From the NCBI GenBank assembly GCA_023957235.1, contig JAMLHI010000001.1:558001-622000 (forward strand): 64,000 nucleotides of DNA. The letters are read 5' to 3'. The position numbers and the translations under genes are program-made. Below, in pieces: positions 36,407 to 45,428 of this stretch. Within the stretch, counting starts at the first letter, position 1. Each line of letters begins with the position of its first letter. This DNA comes from Chitinophagales bacterium. Lineage in GTDB: Bacteria > Bacteroidota > Bacteroidia > Chitinophagales > JADIYW01. The notes under the pieces are model-generated. The model did no database searches. It was not told where the DNA came from and saw only the letters and a list, made by a program, of their open reading frames with translations.

Positions 36407-36864
36407 TACTCCTTCCAATTTAGATTGCCAAAAACATCATCTGCCATATCTGAGAAATTTTCGATGTTATTGTTGGTAGCAGTATCAAAAACATCTTTTG
36501 CCCAGATTTCAATGTTTGATCCATAACAAAAAATAACGGCATCATCTTTTAAATTGATTAGTTCTGCAGTCTTTTTAGGGATTAATATTCTGTCGTTACT
36601 ATCTATTTCTAAATGAGTCACATTTTTGTAAAAGGCTCTTAAAAATTCTCTATGACGACTATTGAATTTGTTGAGCGATTCAAGTTTGGCAGTAATCTTA
36701 TCCCAAGATTCTTCTGTGTATAGATCTAGGTTGTTGTCTAATCCTTTGTTAATGACATATTTTCCACTTTGCCCTTTTGGCAAACTGCGCAATAGACCTG
36801 CAGGAAGTTTCAATCTTCCTTTAGAATCTACTCTACAATCGTAATTTCCGGAGTGTCCGGCCAT
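36406..36864 (-). CDS. mraZ: MraZ transcriptional regulator, first gene of the dcw cluster
   Basis: This 152-residue protein has two SpoVT/AbrB-like halves. The N-terminal one has YDCRVDSKGRLKLPAGLLRSL and the second has THLEIDSNDRILIPKKTAEL, the paired DxKGR/D.NDRI pattern of MraZ. MraZ represses its own operon by binding short direct repeats upstream. Four such boxes are visible at 36920-36954. The C-terminal 25 residues are acidic and Asn-rich, an extension seen in related bacteria. The start at 36864 leaves about 30 bases of leader from the proposed promoter. Confidence 0.95.
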   Translation of the reverse strand: MAGHSGNYDCRVDSKGRLKLPAGLLRSLPKGQSGKYVINKGLDNNLDLYTEESWDKITAKLESLNKFNSRHREFLRAFYKNVTHLEIDSNDRILIPKKTAELINLKDDAVIFCYGSNIEIWAKDVFDTATNNNIENFSDMADDVFGNLNWKE

Positions 36865-36901
36865 TTTTTAGGGCTTTTTAGTGAAAAATAGTTATGAGAT
36901 A

Positions 36902-36909
36902 TAAAAGTA
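36902..36909 (-). promoter_or_regulatory. Candidate -7 box of the dcw operon
   Basis: The minus strand reads TACTTTTA, one base from TAnnTTTG. Transcription would start near 36895, 31 bases before the mraZ ATG, placing the MraZ boxes at about -25 to -58. Confidence 0.35.
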
Positions 36910-36919
36910 GTAGTTTTTT

Positions 36920-36954
36920 CCCATTTTCACCCATTTTCACCCATAATATCCCAC
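36920..36954 (-). promoter_or_regulatory. MraZ operator: four TGGG boxes on a 10-bp period
   Basis: The plus strand has CCCA at 36920, 36930, 36940 and 36950, so the minus strand has TGGGN followed by five bases, four times in a row; two of the units are identical (TGGGTGAAAA). E. coli MraZ binds TGGGN-N5 repeats upstream of its own gene, which is the arrangement here. The boxes lie just upstream of the proposed -7 box, consistent with autorepression. Confidence 0.8.
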
Positions 36955-37065
36955 TTTATCAATGAATTGTAAACTTAAAATCGTTGATAACTTTGTTGGT
37001 TTATTTTGATATAATGTTGTAAAATATGTTAATTTATTGATAATCAGCTTATTATTTGTATATAG

Positions 37066-37087
37066 TTATGCACAGTTATGTGGATAA
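37066..37087. other. Pair of inverted DnaA-box-like sequences
   Basis: TTATGCACA at 37066-37074 (one base from TTATCCACA) is followed by TGTGGATAA at 37079-37087, an exact box on the opposite strand, 4 bases apart. The flanks are very AT-rich. The function could be DnaA-dependent regulation of the dcw operon, DnaA titration or part of an origin. Confidence 0.45.
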
Positions 37088-37470
37088 TGTTTTTCTTTCA
37101 TTGTTGTTTTTTATTTATTAATAGATGGAAATAGAACAAGTATATCTGATTAATAATTACGTCTTTAAGTAAACTATATGATAGTTTAGCTTTGAATGAA
37201 TGTAGTTACTCTAAAAATTTTGTGTATTGTAAAGCCATAGGATTCTGCTACAAACAATAAGTAGTATCGCAAATTAGGATACGTTTGAATGTCGTTGACT
37301 GCTTATTTTATTTTTTGACTTTCTCAAATTAATTCTTAAAATCAAAAATATTTCAGAGTCAATTACACTATGATACTTTCGTTTTGATTGATGAAAGATC
37401 TTCTGTTGTAGTCTGAGAAAAAGTTTGTTTCCTAAAGCATCTATATAACGTGTAAGATTTTTTAATCTTT

Positions 37471-38169
37471 TTATAAATCTCTTACACATTGGCAAGTCAT
37501 GCCAGCATTTTTATTTTCTGCTTCTCTTATCGGAGTGCTGCCAATATTGCGTTTCCTACTCCAAGCAGTGGAGTCGCTCGCTTCTGTAGCTGTCCACTGA
37601 GCAAGTATATAATAGGGATATTGATCATCTGGTTGAAAATCACCATTAGCTATTCTCCATCCTGTAATCTCATTTGGATGATTCAATCTACCATTACAAG
37701 GTATATATTTTTTAAAATCGGAACTTAAAATGATATCGTACTCTGTTAGTTCTCCATCAGATATCACTCTCCATCCTTTGGGACATAAATTTCCTGCTGC
37801 AATAGCATGCCAGTTGTATAATTTTGGAATACTTGCATATCCAGTAGGATAGCTATCTTTTTCATTTCTATAGTAAGACCATGCCCCACCTTGAGCACCA
37901 GCCCACTCCTGATTGTCTTCTATATTTTCAATAGGCGTACCATCATTATAGCGAGTGGTTTTTAGAAAATCTAGCATGTATTCTTTATTTCTAATCACTA
38001 CTGTGTAATATGGATTCCCATCTATATCTACTACTAGTGTCACATCTAAATCTTTATTACAAAAAGTAACTGATGTAGGTGGTAATTGTATCGTATTGTC
38101 TTTTATACAAGAAGAAGTTACTATCATTAAAAAAAGAATGAAAGTAAGCTGGTTAAAATATCCTTTCAT
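37471..38169 (-). CDS. FISUMP-domain lipoprotein
   Basis: This 232-residue protein has a lipoprotein signal ending VTSSC (MKGYFNQLTFILFLMIVTSSC, quoted in part by its lipobox). Its body follows the 'Fibrobacter succinogenes major paralogous domain' pattern: DIDGNPYYTVVIRNKEYML, TTRYNDGTPIENI, YNWHAIAAGNLCPKGWRV, WTATEASDS and a terminal CQCVRDL. These domains occur in Bacteroidota envelope proteins of unknown role. The gene begins exactly where the M3 peptidase gene ends, with no gap, so the two are probably co-transcribed. Confidence 0.85.
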   Translation of the reverse strand: MKGYFNQLTFILFLMIVTSSCIKDNTIQLPPTSVTFCNKDLDVTLVVDIDGNPYYTVVIRNKEYMLDFLKTTRYNDGTPIENIEDNQEWAGAQGGAWSYYRNEKDSYPTGYASIPKLYNWHAIAAGNLCPKGWRVISDGELTEYDIILSSDFKKYIPCNGRLNHPNEITGWRIANGDFQPDDQYPYYILAQWTATEASDSTAWSRKRNIGSTPIREAENKNAGMTCQCVRDL

Positions 38170-39879
38170 TTATAAGTTCAATTCTTTCTCTAAAACACTA
38201 GCTAAACCGCTAATATGTTTTGCTGAAAAATCAAAAGGTACTCCGGCAGTTACATATACTTCTGGAAGTGAAACTGTACCCCCTAATGATAAAGCTGTTT
38301 TATATTGAGTTACAGTTTTTTCAGCATCTTCTTGATAGTTTTTCCATACACCGAGTGCACCTAATTGTGCAATACCATATTCTATATAGTAAAATGGCAC
38401 TTCGAAAATATGTAACTGTCTATGCCAGCTATAATTCTCTTCTTCCTCATACGAACTCCAATCTACTAAACCAGTAGAATAATCTTGATTAATCGTTCTC
38501 CAAGCTGCTTTTCTCTCTTCACGGGTATGTTCAGGATGTGTATAAATCCAATGTTGAAATCTATCTACAATTGCAATCCATGGGAGAACAGTCAAAACTC
38601 TTTCTATCTGTTCTCTTTTAGCTCTATTTAAAGATTCTACATCTTTATAAAAATGATTCCAATATGGCATAGTCATCATCTCCATAGACATAGATGCTAG
38701 CTCTGCTACTTCTGAACTAAATTCTTTTTCAAAATTATAAGTTAAATCTTTAGTCAAAAAACTATGTACTGCATGACCAGCTTCGTGAACAAGTGTCACT
38801 AAATCGGAATGAGTACCAGTTGCATTCATAAAGATAAAAGGTACTCCTATCTCTGGCAATGGCATATTATACCCACCTGGTCGTTTGCCAATTCTAGAAT
38901 CTAAATCTAAATGATGCATTGCATCCATGATTTGCAGACACTCACCAAAATAAGTATCTACTTCATTCAAGGTAGCTATACCATTATCAATCAATTCTCT
39001 ACTCGTCTCAAAAGGTCTCAAAGCTTGATCGCCATACACCGACACACTCATGTCATAAGGTTGTAATGGATGTATGTCTAATCTATCAGCTCTATCTTGA
39101 TTGATATTTTTGATGATAGGTGTAATCACTTCTTTGATAGCTTCATGAAAAGCTTCACACTCTTTTACACCATAATCAAATCTACCTAAGGAACGCATCA
39201 TATAGTCGCGATAGTTGTCAAAACCTGCATTTAAAGCTATCTGATGGCGAAGTTTGAGTAGTTTGTCAAAAAGCTCTTCTAGCTTGTCTTTATCTTGTAA
39301 TCTACGTTGGCCGATTTTCTCAAAAATATCTTTCCTTAGATTTCTATCTTTTTCTTGAAGGAGTTTTTGCGCTTGTTGTAAAGTGAGTGTTTTACCATCA
39401 TGTTCTATGGTCATAGCTCCAGATATCTTACCATATTCATTAGATAAAATATCTACCTCAGTCATCAGTGGGATATTTTCTTCACGGAAAAGCTCTAATT
39501 CATTTTTTAGATTACGAAGAAAAATTTTGTACCGTTCTTTATCTAATTGGTCTAAAAACGCTGATTGTGCAACTTTCTGATTGAGTTCATTAGAAGCTTG
39601 CATCCATTGTGGCATTACATGCTCGATAAAACCATTGAGCGCAGCTTCTTTATCTTTATTTTCAGTATCACAACTTTGATGTACATGCTTCCATCTATAA
39701 TCTTCACCTACAACACTTTCTAATTCAGAGCGTTTTTTCATCCACTCTTCCAAAGATTGTACACTGTTGATTTCAGTATTTAATAGGTATTCAAAGTATT
39801 GTTCAATATCTATCCATTTTAGTATAGATATATCCTCAGCAACAAAAGTTCTTTTCTTTCTATTAATAGCTTGGCTCAT
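38170..39879 (-). CDS. M3-family oligoendopeptidase (PepF-like)
   Basis: This 569-residue zinc peptidase has HEAGH at residues 365-369 (in LVHEAGHAVHSF). The third ligand Glu is expected in the following helix (SSEVAELASMSMEMM). Other M3 features are the long helical N-terminal half and the downstream FYYIEYGIAQLGAL and LPEVYVTAGV. There is no signal peptide, so it acts in the cytoplasm on short peptides, probably in peptide recycling. It lies 8 bases after the DUF5606 gene in one minus-strand unit. The family is secure; cleavage preference is unknown. Confidence 0.92.
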   Translation of the reverse strand: MSQAINRKKRTFVAEDISILKWIDIEQYFEYLLNTEINSVQSLEEWMKKRSELESVVGEDYRWKHVHQSCDTENKDKEAALNGFIEHVMPQWMQASNELNQKVAQSAFLDQLDKERYKIFLRNLKNELELFREENIPLMTEVDILSNEYGKISGAMTIEHDGKTLTLQQAQKLLQEKDRNLRKDIFEKIGQRRLQDKDKLEELFDKLLKLRHQIALNAGFDNYRDYMMRSLGRFDYGVKECEAFHEAIKEVITPIIKNINQDRADRLDIHPLQPYDMSVSVYGDQALRPFETSRELIDNGIATLNEVDTYFGECLQIMDAMHHLDLDSRIGKRPGGYNMPLPEIGVPFIFMNATGTHSDLVTLVHEAGHAVHSFLTKDLTYNFEKEFSSEVAELASMSMEMMTMPYWNHFYKDVESLNRAKREQIERVLTVLPWIAIVDRFQHWIYTHPEHTREERKAAWRTINQDYSTGLVDWSSYEEEENYSWHRQLHIFEVPFYYIEYGIAQLGALGVWKNYQEDAEKTVTQYKTALSLGGTVSLPEVYVTAGVPFDFSAKHISGLASVLEKELNL

Positions 39880-39887
39880 GGAAAAAC

Positions 39888-40295
39888 TTATTCAGTAACA
39901 GGCGATTCAGTAGAATTATCTGTTTTATGAATTAAATCATACTCTTGTAGAATGTGAAACCATTTTATCAATTTTTTGATATCAGTAGCATGTACTCTAT
40001 CTCTGTCAAATTCTGGTAATACTGATTCCAGATAGTTTTTTAAAGTCTCTCCATCTGAATTAGCATCTACAGGGGTGGATGCTTTCATATTAATCAATAC
40101 ATCTAATAAAGGTACGCTATCATCTTCTGTATATATAGAAATGCTTTCTAATGGTGAGAAAAGATGCTTTCTAGAAGGTATAAACTTTTTATTGTTTCCA
40201 TCTAAATCAGAGATTATCAATCCATCTTGCCTTCTGCCTACAACTCTCTTCAAACCAGCAATTCCTGATATAGATACAATTTCACTAAATTTCAT
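39888..40295 (-). CDS. DUF5606-domain protein
   Basis: This 135-residue acidic protein opens MKFSEIVSISGIAGLKRVVG and RQDGLIISDLDGNNKKFIPS, the pattern of the Bacteroidota DUF5606 family, whose members open with a short beta domain and end in a helical part. No enzyme motif or membrane segment is seen. It is the first gene of a unit with the M3 peptidase and the FISUMP lipoprotein. A TAnnTTTG box at 40315-40322 would place the transcript start about 13 bases before the ATG. The function is unknown. Confidence 0.82.
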   Translation of the reverse strand: MKFSEIVSISGIAGLKRVVGRRQDGLIISDLDGNNKKFIPSRKHLFSPLESISIYTEDDSVPLLDVLINMKASTPVDANSDGETLKNYLESVLPEFDRDRVHATDIKKLIKWFHILQEYDLIHKTDNSTESPVTE

Positions 40296-40314
40296 AAAGT
40301 ATTTTTTGAATCTG

Positions 40315-40345
40315 CAAAATTAAGAGAAAAGATGGTTTAAACTAA
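40315..40345 (-). promoter_or_regulatory. Candidate promoter for the DUF5606-M3 peptidase-FISUMP unit
   Basis: On the minus strand TAATTTTG (40315-40322) is an exact -7 box, and TTAG (40342-40345) lies 19 bases upstream, one base from the TTTG -33 element. Position and spacing fit a Bacteroidota vegetative promoter. Confidence 0.5.
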
Positions 40346-40384
40346 CCCAAAAACGCTCACTTAGTCTTTTTTAAACTTTATGGG

Positions 40385-41677
40385 TTATTGCTTAATAATT
40401 TTACCTATAAATGTAGTGTTGTTTTCTGTACCATTTTGAATCTCTGTGATATAAATTCCCTTTGCTAATTGTGCTATATCTACTTGATGATTGTATCCAC
40501 TAAATTGCCCTTGCTGAACAATTTGTCCACTAATATGATAGATTTTAAAATTCCATTTCTCACTAATAGGCATCGAGATATAAAAATTATCTATTGTAGG
40601 ATTGGGCTGAATATTAATTTCTTTAATATTTGTAGGGAAAATAGCTGTTGGTGATACAGCTTTCTTTTCACAAGCAATCTGTTTAAATAGGAAATCTACT
40701 ATTCCATTGAGCACTCTATTGTATTTTTCTTTATCAATAAAATTGACTTGTGCTATTAAATCTTTTATATCCAGATTTAAAAAAGGAACGTGACCTCCAT
40801 TTTCAAAGATCATAAATTCTGATTGCACTCCTTGCTGTAAGCATTTTTCGTGAATGCGTTTGCTCCCATACATATTTGGTGCAGCAGTAGCTCCAAATAA
40901 TGGTGCTCCGAAATCAAAAGGTACAAAATCATCTTTTGTTCCATGTATGTGAAGAAATTGAGTAGAGGTATTTTGAATAAAATTAGTATCTACGAGAGCA
41001 CCAGAAATATTAAAAAATCCTTTGATGATATTTTTGTCAGCACAAAATTTATTGGCAAGTACTTCATCAATCCTTCCTTCATCTACTTCTCTTGCCCAAG
41101 TAGAATACTCTCCCAAATCTTCAACCTTATTTAAAAACAAACCGTGAAGCCCGATAATGCTACCTGCTGAGGAGCCACCTGCAAAAATTTCATTTTTATT
41201 GATTCTATATGGATTGCCATTGTCTATTTGTGATACAATATGACATACTGCGTCATTGGCATCAAGAGTAGATTTGACAACTATCTTAATTAATTCTTCT
41301 GTACTGTTGAATTTCGTCAGGTCTGTAAGCCCTCTGTAATCAGGAGCAATCACGACATATCCCATTTTTGCAAGATCTTTGACTAAATCCATGATGTCAG
41401 GACTGTTTTTTTTGATTGCATCAATGAATGCTCCACCATGCCATAAGATGATTAAAGGTCTTAATGCAGCAGTGTCGTCTTTTGGAGAATATACATTATA
41501 TCTTAAAACAGGACCTCCATGATATTTAGTCCAAGATTCAAAGTCAACTTGGGCATGATACTCTAATCTATCAAAAATTTTTTCACGATATCTTGCTGAG
41601 CAGTTGTCTGTATTTTGGCTGTAGGCTATAGATAAAGCTATTGTATTCAATAGGATGATTAATATGATTTTTTTCAT
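40385..41677 (-). CDS. T9SS-secreted alpha/beta hydrolase (esterase-like), copy 2 of a tandem pair
   Basis: This 430-residue protein has a signal peptide (MKKIILIILLNTIALSIAYSQ) and a carboxylesterase-like alpha/beta hydrolase domain. The oxyanion motif is WHGGAF, the nucleophile elbow is GGSSAG with Ser170, and a probable His lies in NGGHVPFL, with HGTKDD supplying the Asp region. The C-terminal 75 residues are a type A T9SS sorting domain (IQPNPTIDNF ... LAKGIYITEI). It should be an extracellular or surface esterase; the substrate is unknown. It is a close paralogue of the upstream gene, with 41 bases between them. Confidence 0.85.
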   Translation of the reverse strand: MKKIILIILLNTIALSIAYSQNTDNCSARYREKIFDRLEYHAQVDFESWTKYHGGPVLRYNVYSPKDDTAALRPLIILWHGGAFIDAIKKNSPDIMDLVKDLAKMGYVVIAPDYRGLTDLTKFNSTEELIKIVVKSTLDANDAVCHIVSQIDNGNPYRINKNEIFAGGSSAGSIIGLHGLFLNKVEDLGEYSTWAREVDEGRIDEVLANKFCADKNIIKGFFNISGALVDTNFIQNTSTQFLHIHGTKDDFVPFDFGAPLFGATAAPNMYGSKRIHEKCLQQGVQSEFMIFENGGHVPFLNLDIKDLIAQVNFIDKEKYNRVLNGIVDFLFKQIACEKKAVSPTAIFPTNIKEINIQPNPTIDNFYISMPISEKWNFKIYHISGQIVQQGQFSGYNHQVDIAQLAKGIYITEIQNGTENNTTFIGKIIKQ

Positions 41678-41718
41678 AATATGTAGATAGAGAATTCTTG
41701 TTTTAGTGTGTATAAAAT

Positions 41719-43020
41719 TTATTGTTTAATCATTTTACTGATGTAAACTTTTTCAGACTCAATAGGGTTTGAAATTTTTACAATATATATGCCTTTTGCC
41801 AAAGACTCAGCATGATGAATATAATTGTTTCCACTAAAACTATGTTGTTGGATAGCTTTTCCAGTAATATCAATGATTTGAATTTGCCATAATTTATTTT
41901 CAGGCATTTTGATTTCAAAAGAATTATTTACAGGATTAGGGTAAATATTAATTTCTATTTGATTGTCTGGTCTAATACCTGTTGGAGTGACAACTTTTTT
42001 CTCACAAGAAATCTGATTAAATAGAAAGTTTGATATCAATTTTAGGGTTTTATCATACTCATCCATATTGATTAGACCGAGTCCATATTTTAATATACTT
42101 CCTAAGTCCAGATTCATAAAGGGAACATGTCCCAATCCATTAGAAAACAGAGCTTCAGAATGCATTCCTAAACTTAAAAGTTTTTCATGAACTGGTTTGC
42201 TTCCATATAGTGCAGGAGCTGCAGTGACTCCACCAAGAGGTTTGCCGTAATTAAACATGACAATCTGATCTGCTGTCCCATGAATATTTAAGAAAGAAAT
42301 AGGCACTTTCTTAATAATTGAAGTGTCTAAGATGGCGCCAGATATATTGATAAACCCTTTTATTGCATTCGTGTGGCCACAAAATTTGTTGTTAATAATT
42401 TCATCTATGATACCATTATCTACTTCTCTAGCCCAAGTTGCATTTTGTGAACCCAAATCATCAACTGTAGGAACTAGTAGAGCATGTAATCCAGTAACGG
42501 CACCTCCAGAAACCCCTCCAGCAAATATTTCATCTTTATTAATGCGGTAAGGATTGCCATTGTTCTCAATTTGATCGAGGATATGGCATATTGCCTTATT
42601 GGCATCAATTGCACTACCAGCTACTTCTCTTATCAACCCACCATCATTGAAGAAATCCATTATGTCTCTGATTCCTCTATAATCTGGAGATATAGCTACA
42701 TATCCCATTCTTGCAAGATCCTTAGCCATCATGACGATATCTGGACTTTCTTTTGTAAACATGTCCATATATGCCCCACCATGCCACAAAACGACTAAAG
42801 GACGTAAAGTAGCAGTGTCGTTTTTAGGATAATATACATCATATCTTAAAGGGCGGACTCCTCCTTGAGGAGCAATCCATTCGCCAAAAGAAATATTGCC
42901 GTCCAAACCAATCTCTGGAAATACTTTTTCTCTGTACCTTTGAGTGCATTCCTCTTGGGCTTGGATATTGAGGGATAAGAATAAAAAAGTAAAGAATAAA
43001 AGAGTAGGATACCTTCTCAT
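41719..43020 (-). CDS. T9SS-secreted alpha/beta hydrolase (esterase-like), copy 1 of a tandem pair
   Basis: This 433-residue paralogue of the next gene has a signal peptide, the oxyanion motif WHGGAY, the nucleophile elbow GGVSGG with Ser171, HGTADQ and GLGHVPFM, and a T9SS sorting domain (NIYPNPVNNSFEIKMP, LAKGIYIVKI). The conserved N-terminal CTQRYREKVFPEI matches CSARYREKIFDRL in the second copy. It probably hydrolyses an extracellular ester. It is first in the pair and divergent from uvrB with a 94-base gap. A TATATTTT sequence in that gap could be a weak -7 box for it. Confidence 0.85.
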   Translation of the reverse strand: MRRYPTLLFFTFLFLSLNIQAQEECTQRYREKVFPEIGLDGNISFGEWIAPQGGVRPLRYDVYYPKNDTATLRPLVVLWHGGAYMDMFTKESPDIVMMAKDLARMGYVAISPDYRGIRDIMDFFNDGGLIREVAGSAIDANKAICHILDQIENNGNPYRINKDEIFAGGVSGGAVTGLHALLVPTVDDLGSQNATWAREVDNGIIDEIINNKFCGHTNAIKGFINISGAILDTSIIKKVPISFLNIHGTADQIVMFNYGKPLGGVTAAPALYGSKPVHEKLLSLGMHSEALFSNGLGHVPFMNLDLGSILKYGLGLINMDEYDKTLKLISNFLFNQISCEKKVVTPTGIRPDNQIEINIYPNPVNNSFEIKMPENKLWQIQIIDITGKAIQQHSFSGNNYIHHAESLAKGIYIVKISNPIESEKVYISKMIKQ

Positions 43021-43114
43021 TTTTTATAGTTTTAAATAAAGTTAAAAAATATATTACAATGCAAGCATTTTATTTTCAAAAACAATAAGTATGCTTTAGA
43101 AGTTTTTAAGGAAG

Positions 43115-45154
43115 ATGAAGTTTCAGATTGTTTCTAAATATCAACCAGCTGGTGATCAACCCAATGCAATCAACGAATTAGTGAAGGGTGTTGAACAAGG
43201 AGAAGAATCACAGGTCTTGCTAGGGATTACTGGTTCGGGAAAGACCTTTACGGTTGCTAATGTTGTGGAAAGACTTCAACGACCTACATTGGTGTTGACT
43301 CATAATAAAACGCTAGTCGCTCAATTGTATTCTGAGTTTAAGGAGTTTTTTCCCAATAATAAAGTAGAATATTTTGTTTCATATTATGATTATTATCAAC
43401 CAGAAGCATACCTTCCTACCACGGATACTTATATTGAAAAAGATTTGTCTATCAATCAAGAAATTGAAAAGCTTCGTTTAAGTACGACTTCTTCTTTGAT
43501 GTCAGGAAGAAGGGATGTTTTAGTGGTAGCTTCGGTATCTTGTATTTATGGGCTGGGTAATCCTTCCGAAATTAAGAAACAGATAGTCAGATTAAGTATT
43601 GGGCAACAAGTAAGTAGAAATACTTTTTTATTTGACTTGGTCAATTTACTTTATAGTCGTACATCAGATGTTTTTTCTCGTGGCACATTCAGAGTGCTTG
43701 GAGATCGTATTGAAATTAATTTGGCCTATTCAGATGATGCTTATCGTATTTCATTTTGGGGTGATGAGATAGAGTCTTTAGAGTTGTTTAATCCAATCAC
43801 TGGTAAGGTAATTGAAGAGATGGATGATATTGCAATTTATCCAGCATCTATATATATTGCTCCTAAAGACCAAATGCCTATCATTATTAAGGAGATTCAA
43901 GATGAACTATATAACCAAATCCAGTACTTTACTCGTGAACGAAAATTTAATGAAGCCAAAAGGATAGAAGAAAGAGTAAACTTTGATATAGAGATGATTA
44001 AAGAGCTAGGGTATTGTTCAGGAATTGAAAATTACTCCAGATTTTTTGATAGGCGAAATGTAGGTGAGAGACCTTTTTGTCTATTGGATTATTTTCCAGA
44101 TGACTTTTTATTAGTGATTGATGAAAGCCATGTTACTGTTCCCCAAATAGGGGCTATGTATGGTGGAGACCGTTCTAGAAAGCTAAATCTGGTTGAATAT
44201 GGGTTTAGATTACCTAGTGCCATAGATAATCGACCATTAAATTTTAATGAATTTGAATTTTTATCAAAACAAACAATTTATGTCAGTGCGACTCCTGGTG
44301 ATTATGAATTGAGAAAAACGAATGGTGAGTTTGTAGAGCAAGTGGTTCGACCTACTGGCTTGTTAGACCCTCTTATTGAGGTGCGACCATGTGCCAATCA
44401 AGTGGATGATTTGTTGGATGAAATCAGAATACGTATAGATAAAGATGAACGCGTATTGGTAACAACTTTGACCAAAAGAATGGCAGAAGAGTTGAGTAAA
44501 TTTTTTCTAAAATTAGGACTTAAATGTAAATATATCCATTCAGATGTAGAAACAATGGAGCGTGTGGAAATCATTCAGGCGCTTAGATTAGGTGAAATTG
44601 ATGTTTTGATTGGAGTCAATTTGTTGAGAGAAGGCCTTGATTTACCAGAGGTTTCACTGGTTGCTATCATGGATGCAGATAAAGAAGGGTTTTTAAGAAA
44701 TGTTCGTTCTCTCACCCAGACAGCTGGTCGAGCTGCTAGAAATCAAAATGGATTTGTCATCATGTATGCTGACAAAATCACTGTTTCAATGCAGAAAACG
44801 ATTGATGAAACCAATAGAAGAAGGGAAAAGCAGATACAATATAATATTGAACACCAAATCATTCCAAAGACAGTCTTCAAGTCTAAAGAAGAGATAATTC
44901 TAAAGAGTACAATTTTAGATATCCGAGAAGATGAGAAAAAAAGAAAAATAGCAGCCAAAAAAGAAGCAGAACCTATAGTCGCAGAATCTTTTTCTTCTTA
45001 TGACACGCCACAATCTATTACAAAACAAATTGAAATTACTAAAAAGGCAATGCATAAAGCTGCTGCTAAAATGGATTTTATGGAAGCTGCAAGATTACGT
45101 GATATTATGTTTAATTTAGAAAAGCAATATCAGAACATGGTATATAAATCTTAA
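43115..45154 (+). CDS. uvrB: UvrABC system protein B
   Basis: This 679-residue protein has all UvrB landmarks: PAGDQPNAI, Walker A GITGSGKT, the DNA-clamping beta-hairpin YYDYYQPEAYLPTTDTYIEKD (quoted in part), SCIYGLGNP and VIDESHVTVPQ. It also has the helicase motifs GVNLLREGLDLPEVSLVAI and QTAGRAARN, and a C-terminal UVR motif (KKAMHKAAAKMDFMEAARLRD) that binds UvrC. It verifies damage delivered by UvrA in nucleotide excision repair. Length matches the family. It appears to lead a plus-strand unit with two small downstream genes, 3 bases apart. Confidence 0.98.
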   Translation: MKFQIVSKYQPAGDQPNAINELVKGVEQGEESQVLLGITGSGKTFTVANVVERLQRPTLVLTHNKTLVAQLYSEFKEFFPNNKVEYFVSYYDYYQPEAYLPTTDTYIEKDLSINQEIEKLRLSTTSSLMSGRRDVLVVASVSCIYGLGNPSEIKKQIVRLSIGQQVSRNTFLFDLVNLLYSRTSDVFSRGTFRVLGDRIEINLAYSDDAYRISFWGDEIESLELFNPITGKVIEEMDDIAIYPASIYIAPKDQMPIIIKEIQDELYNQIQYFTRERKFNEAKRIEERVNFDIEMIKELGYCSGIENYSRFFDRRNVGERPFCLLDYFPDDFLLVIDESHVTVPQIGAMYGGDRSRKLNLVEYGFRLPSAIDNRPLNFNEFEFLSKQTIYVSATPGDYELRKTNGEFVEQVVRPTGLLDPLIEVRPCANQVDDLLDEIRIRIDKDERVLVTTLTKRMAEELSKFFLKLGLKCKYIHSDVETMERVEIIQALRLGEIDVLIGVNLLREGLDLPEVSLVAIMDADKEGFLRNVRSLTQTAGRAARNQNGFVIMYADKITVSMQKTIDETNRRREKQIQYNIEHQIIPKTVFKSKEEIILKSTILDIREDEKKRKIAAKKEAEPIVAESFSSYDTPQSITKQIEITKKAMHKAAAKMDFMEAARLRDIMFNLEKQYQNMVYKS

Positions 45155-45157
45155 CAA

Positions 45158-45427
45158 ATGGAATTGAAATATACCTCGCAAACCTTGCAAAAAATAGAAG
45201 CTATTTTTAAGTCTAATCAATATTTGATTCGATATGAAAAAGGACATTTCAATTCAGGATTTTGCCTTTTGAAAGATAAAAGGGTAATCGTGGTAAATAA
45301 GTTTTTTAATGTTGAATCTCGCATATTGTGTTTGATAGATTTGTTACAAGAAATAGAAATTGATACTCAATTATTAGATGATGACAAATTGCTAAAACTT
45401 TATCTTTCACTCACTGAAAAAAATTAA
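45158..45427 (+). CDS. Conserved small protein of unknown function
   Basis: This 89-residue protein (MELKYTSQTLQKIEAIF...) lies 3 bases after uvrB and 1 base before the metallo-hydrolase gene, so it is in a tight operon. It has no signal peptide or membrane helix. A central beta-prone stretch (YEKGHFNSGFCLLKDKRVIV) is followed by a predicted helix. Tight packing and coding-like composition support a real gene. I vaguely recognise the pattern from other Bacteroidota genomes but can name no function. Confidence 0.65.
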   Translation: MELKYTSQTLQKIEAIFKSNQYLIRYEKGHFNSGFCLLKDKRVIVVNKFFNVESRILCLIDLLQEIEIDTQLLDDDKLLKLYLSLTEKN

Positions 45428-45428
45428 C

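Larger units (their letters stand above)
36865..37470. other. Intergenic regulatory region (606 bp) upstream of mraZ
   Basis: No convincing gene is present. It holds a candidate mraZ promoter, four MraZ boxes, and a pair of inverted DnaA-box-like sequences in very AT-rich DNA. The left half is the leader of the dcw operon; the right half follows the FISUMP lipoprotein gene, for which I see no hairpin terminator. Confidence 0.6.

Noticed and set aside
37274..37495. 73-codon minus-strand frame between the FISUMP lipoprotein and mraZ
   Set aside because: It overlaps the end of the lipoprotein gene, is highly basic with no motif, and looks like chance in AT-rich DNA.
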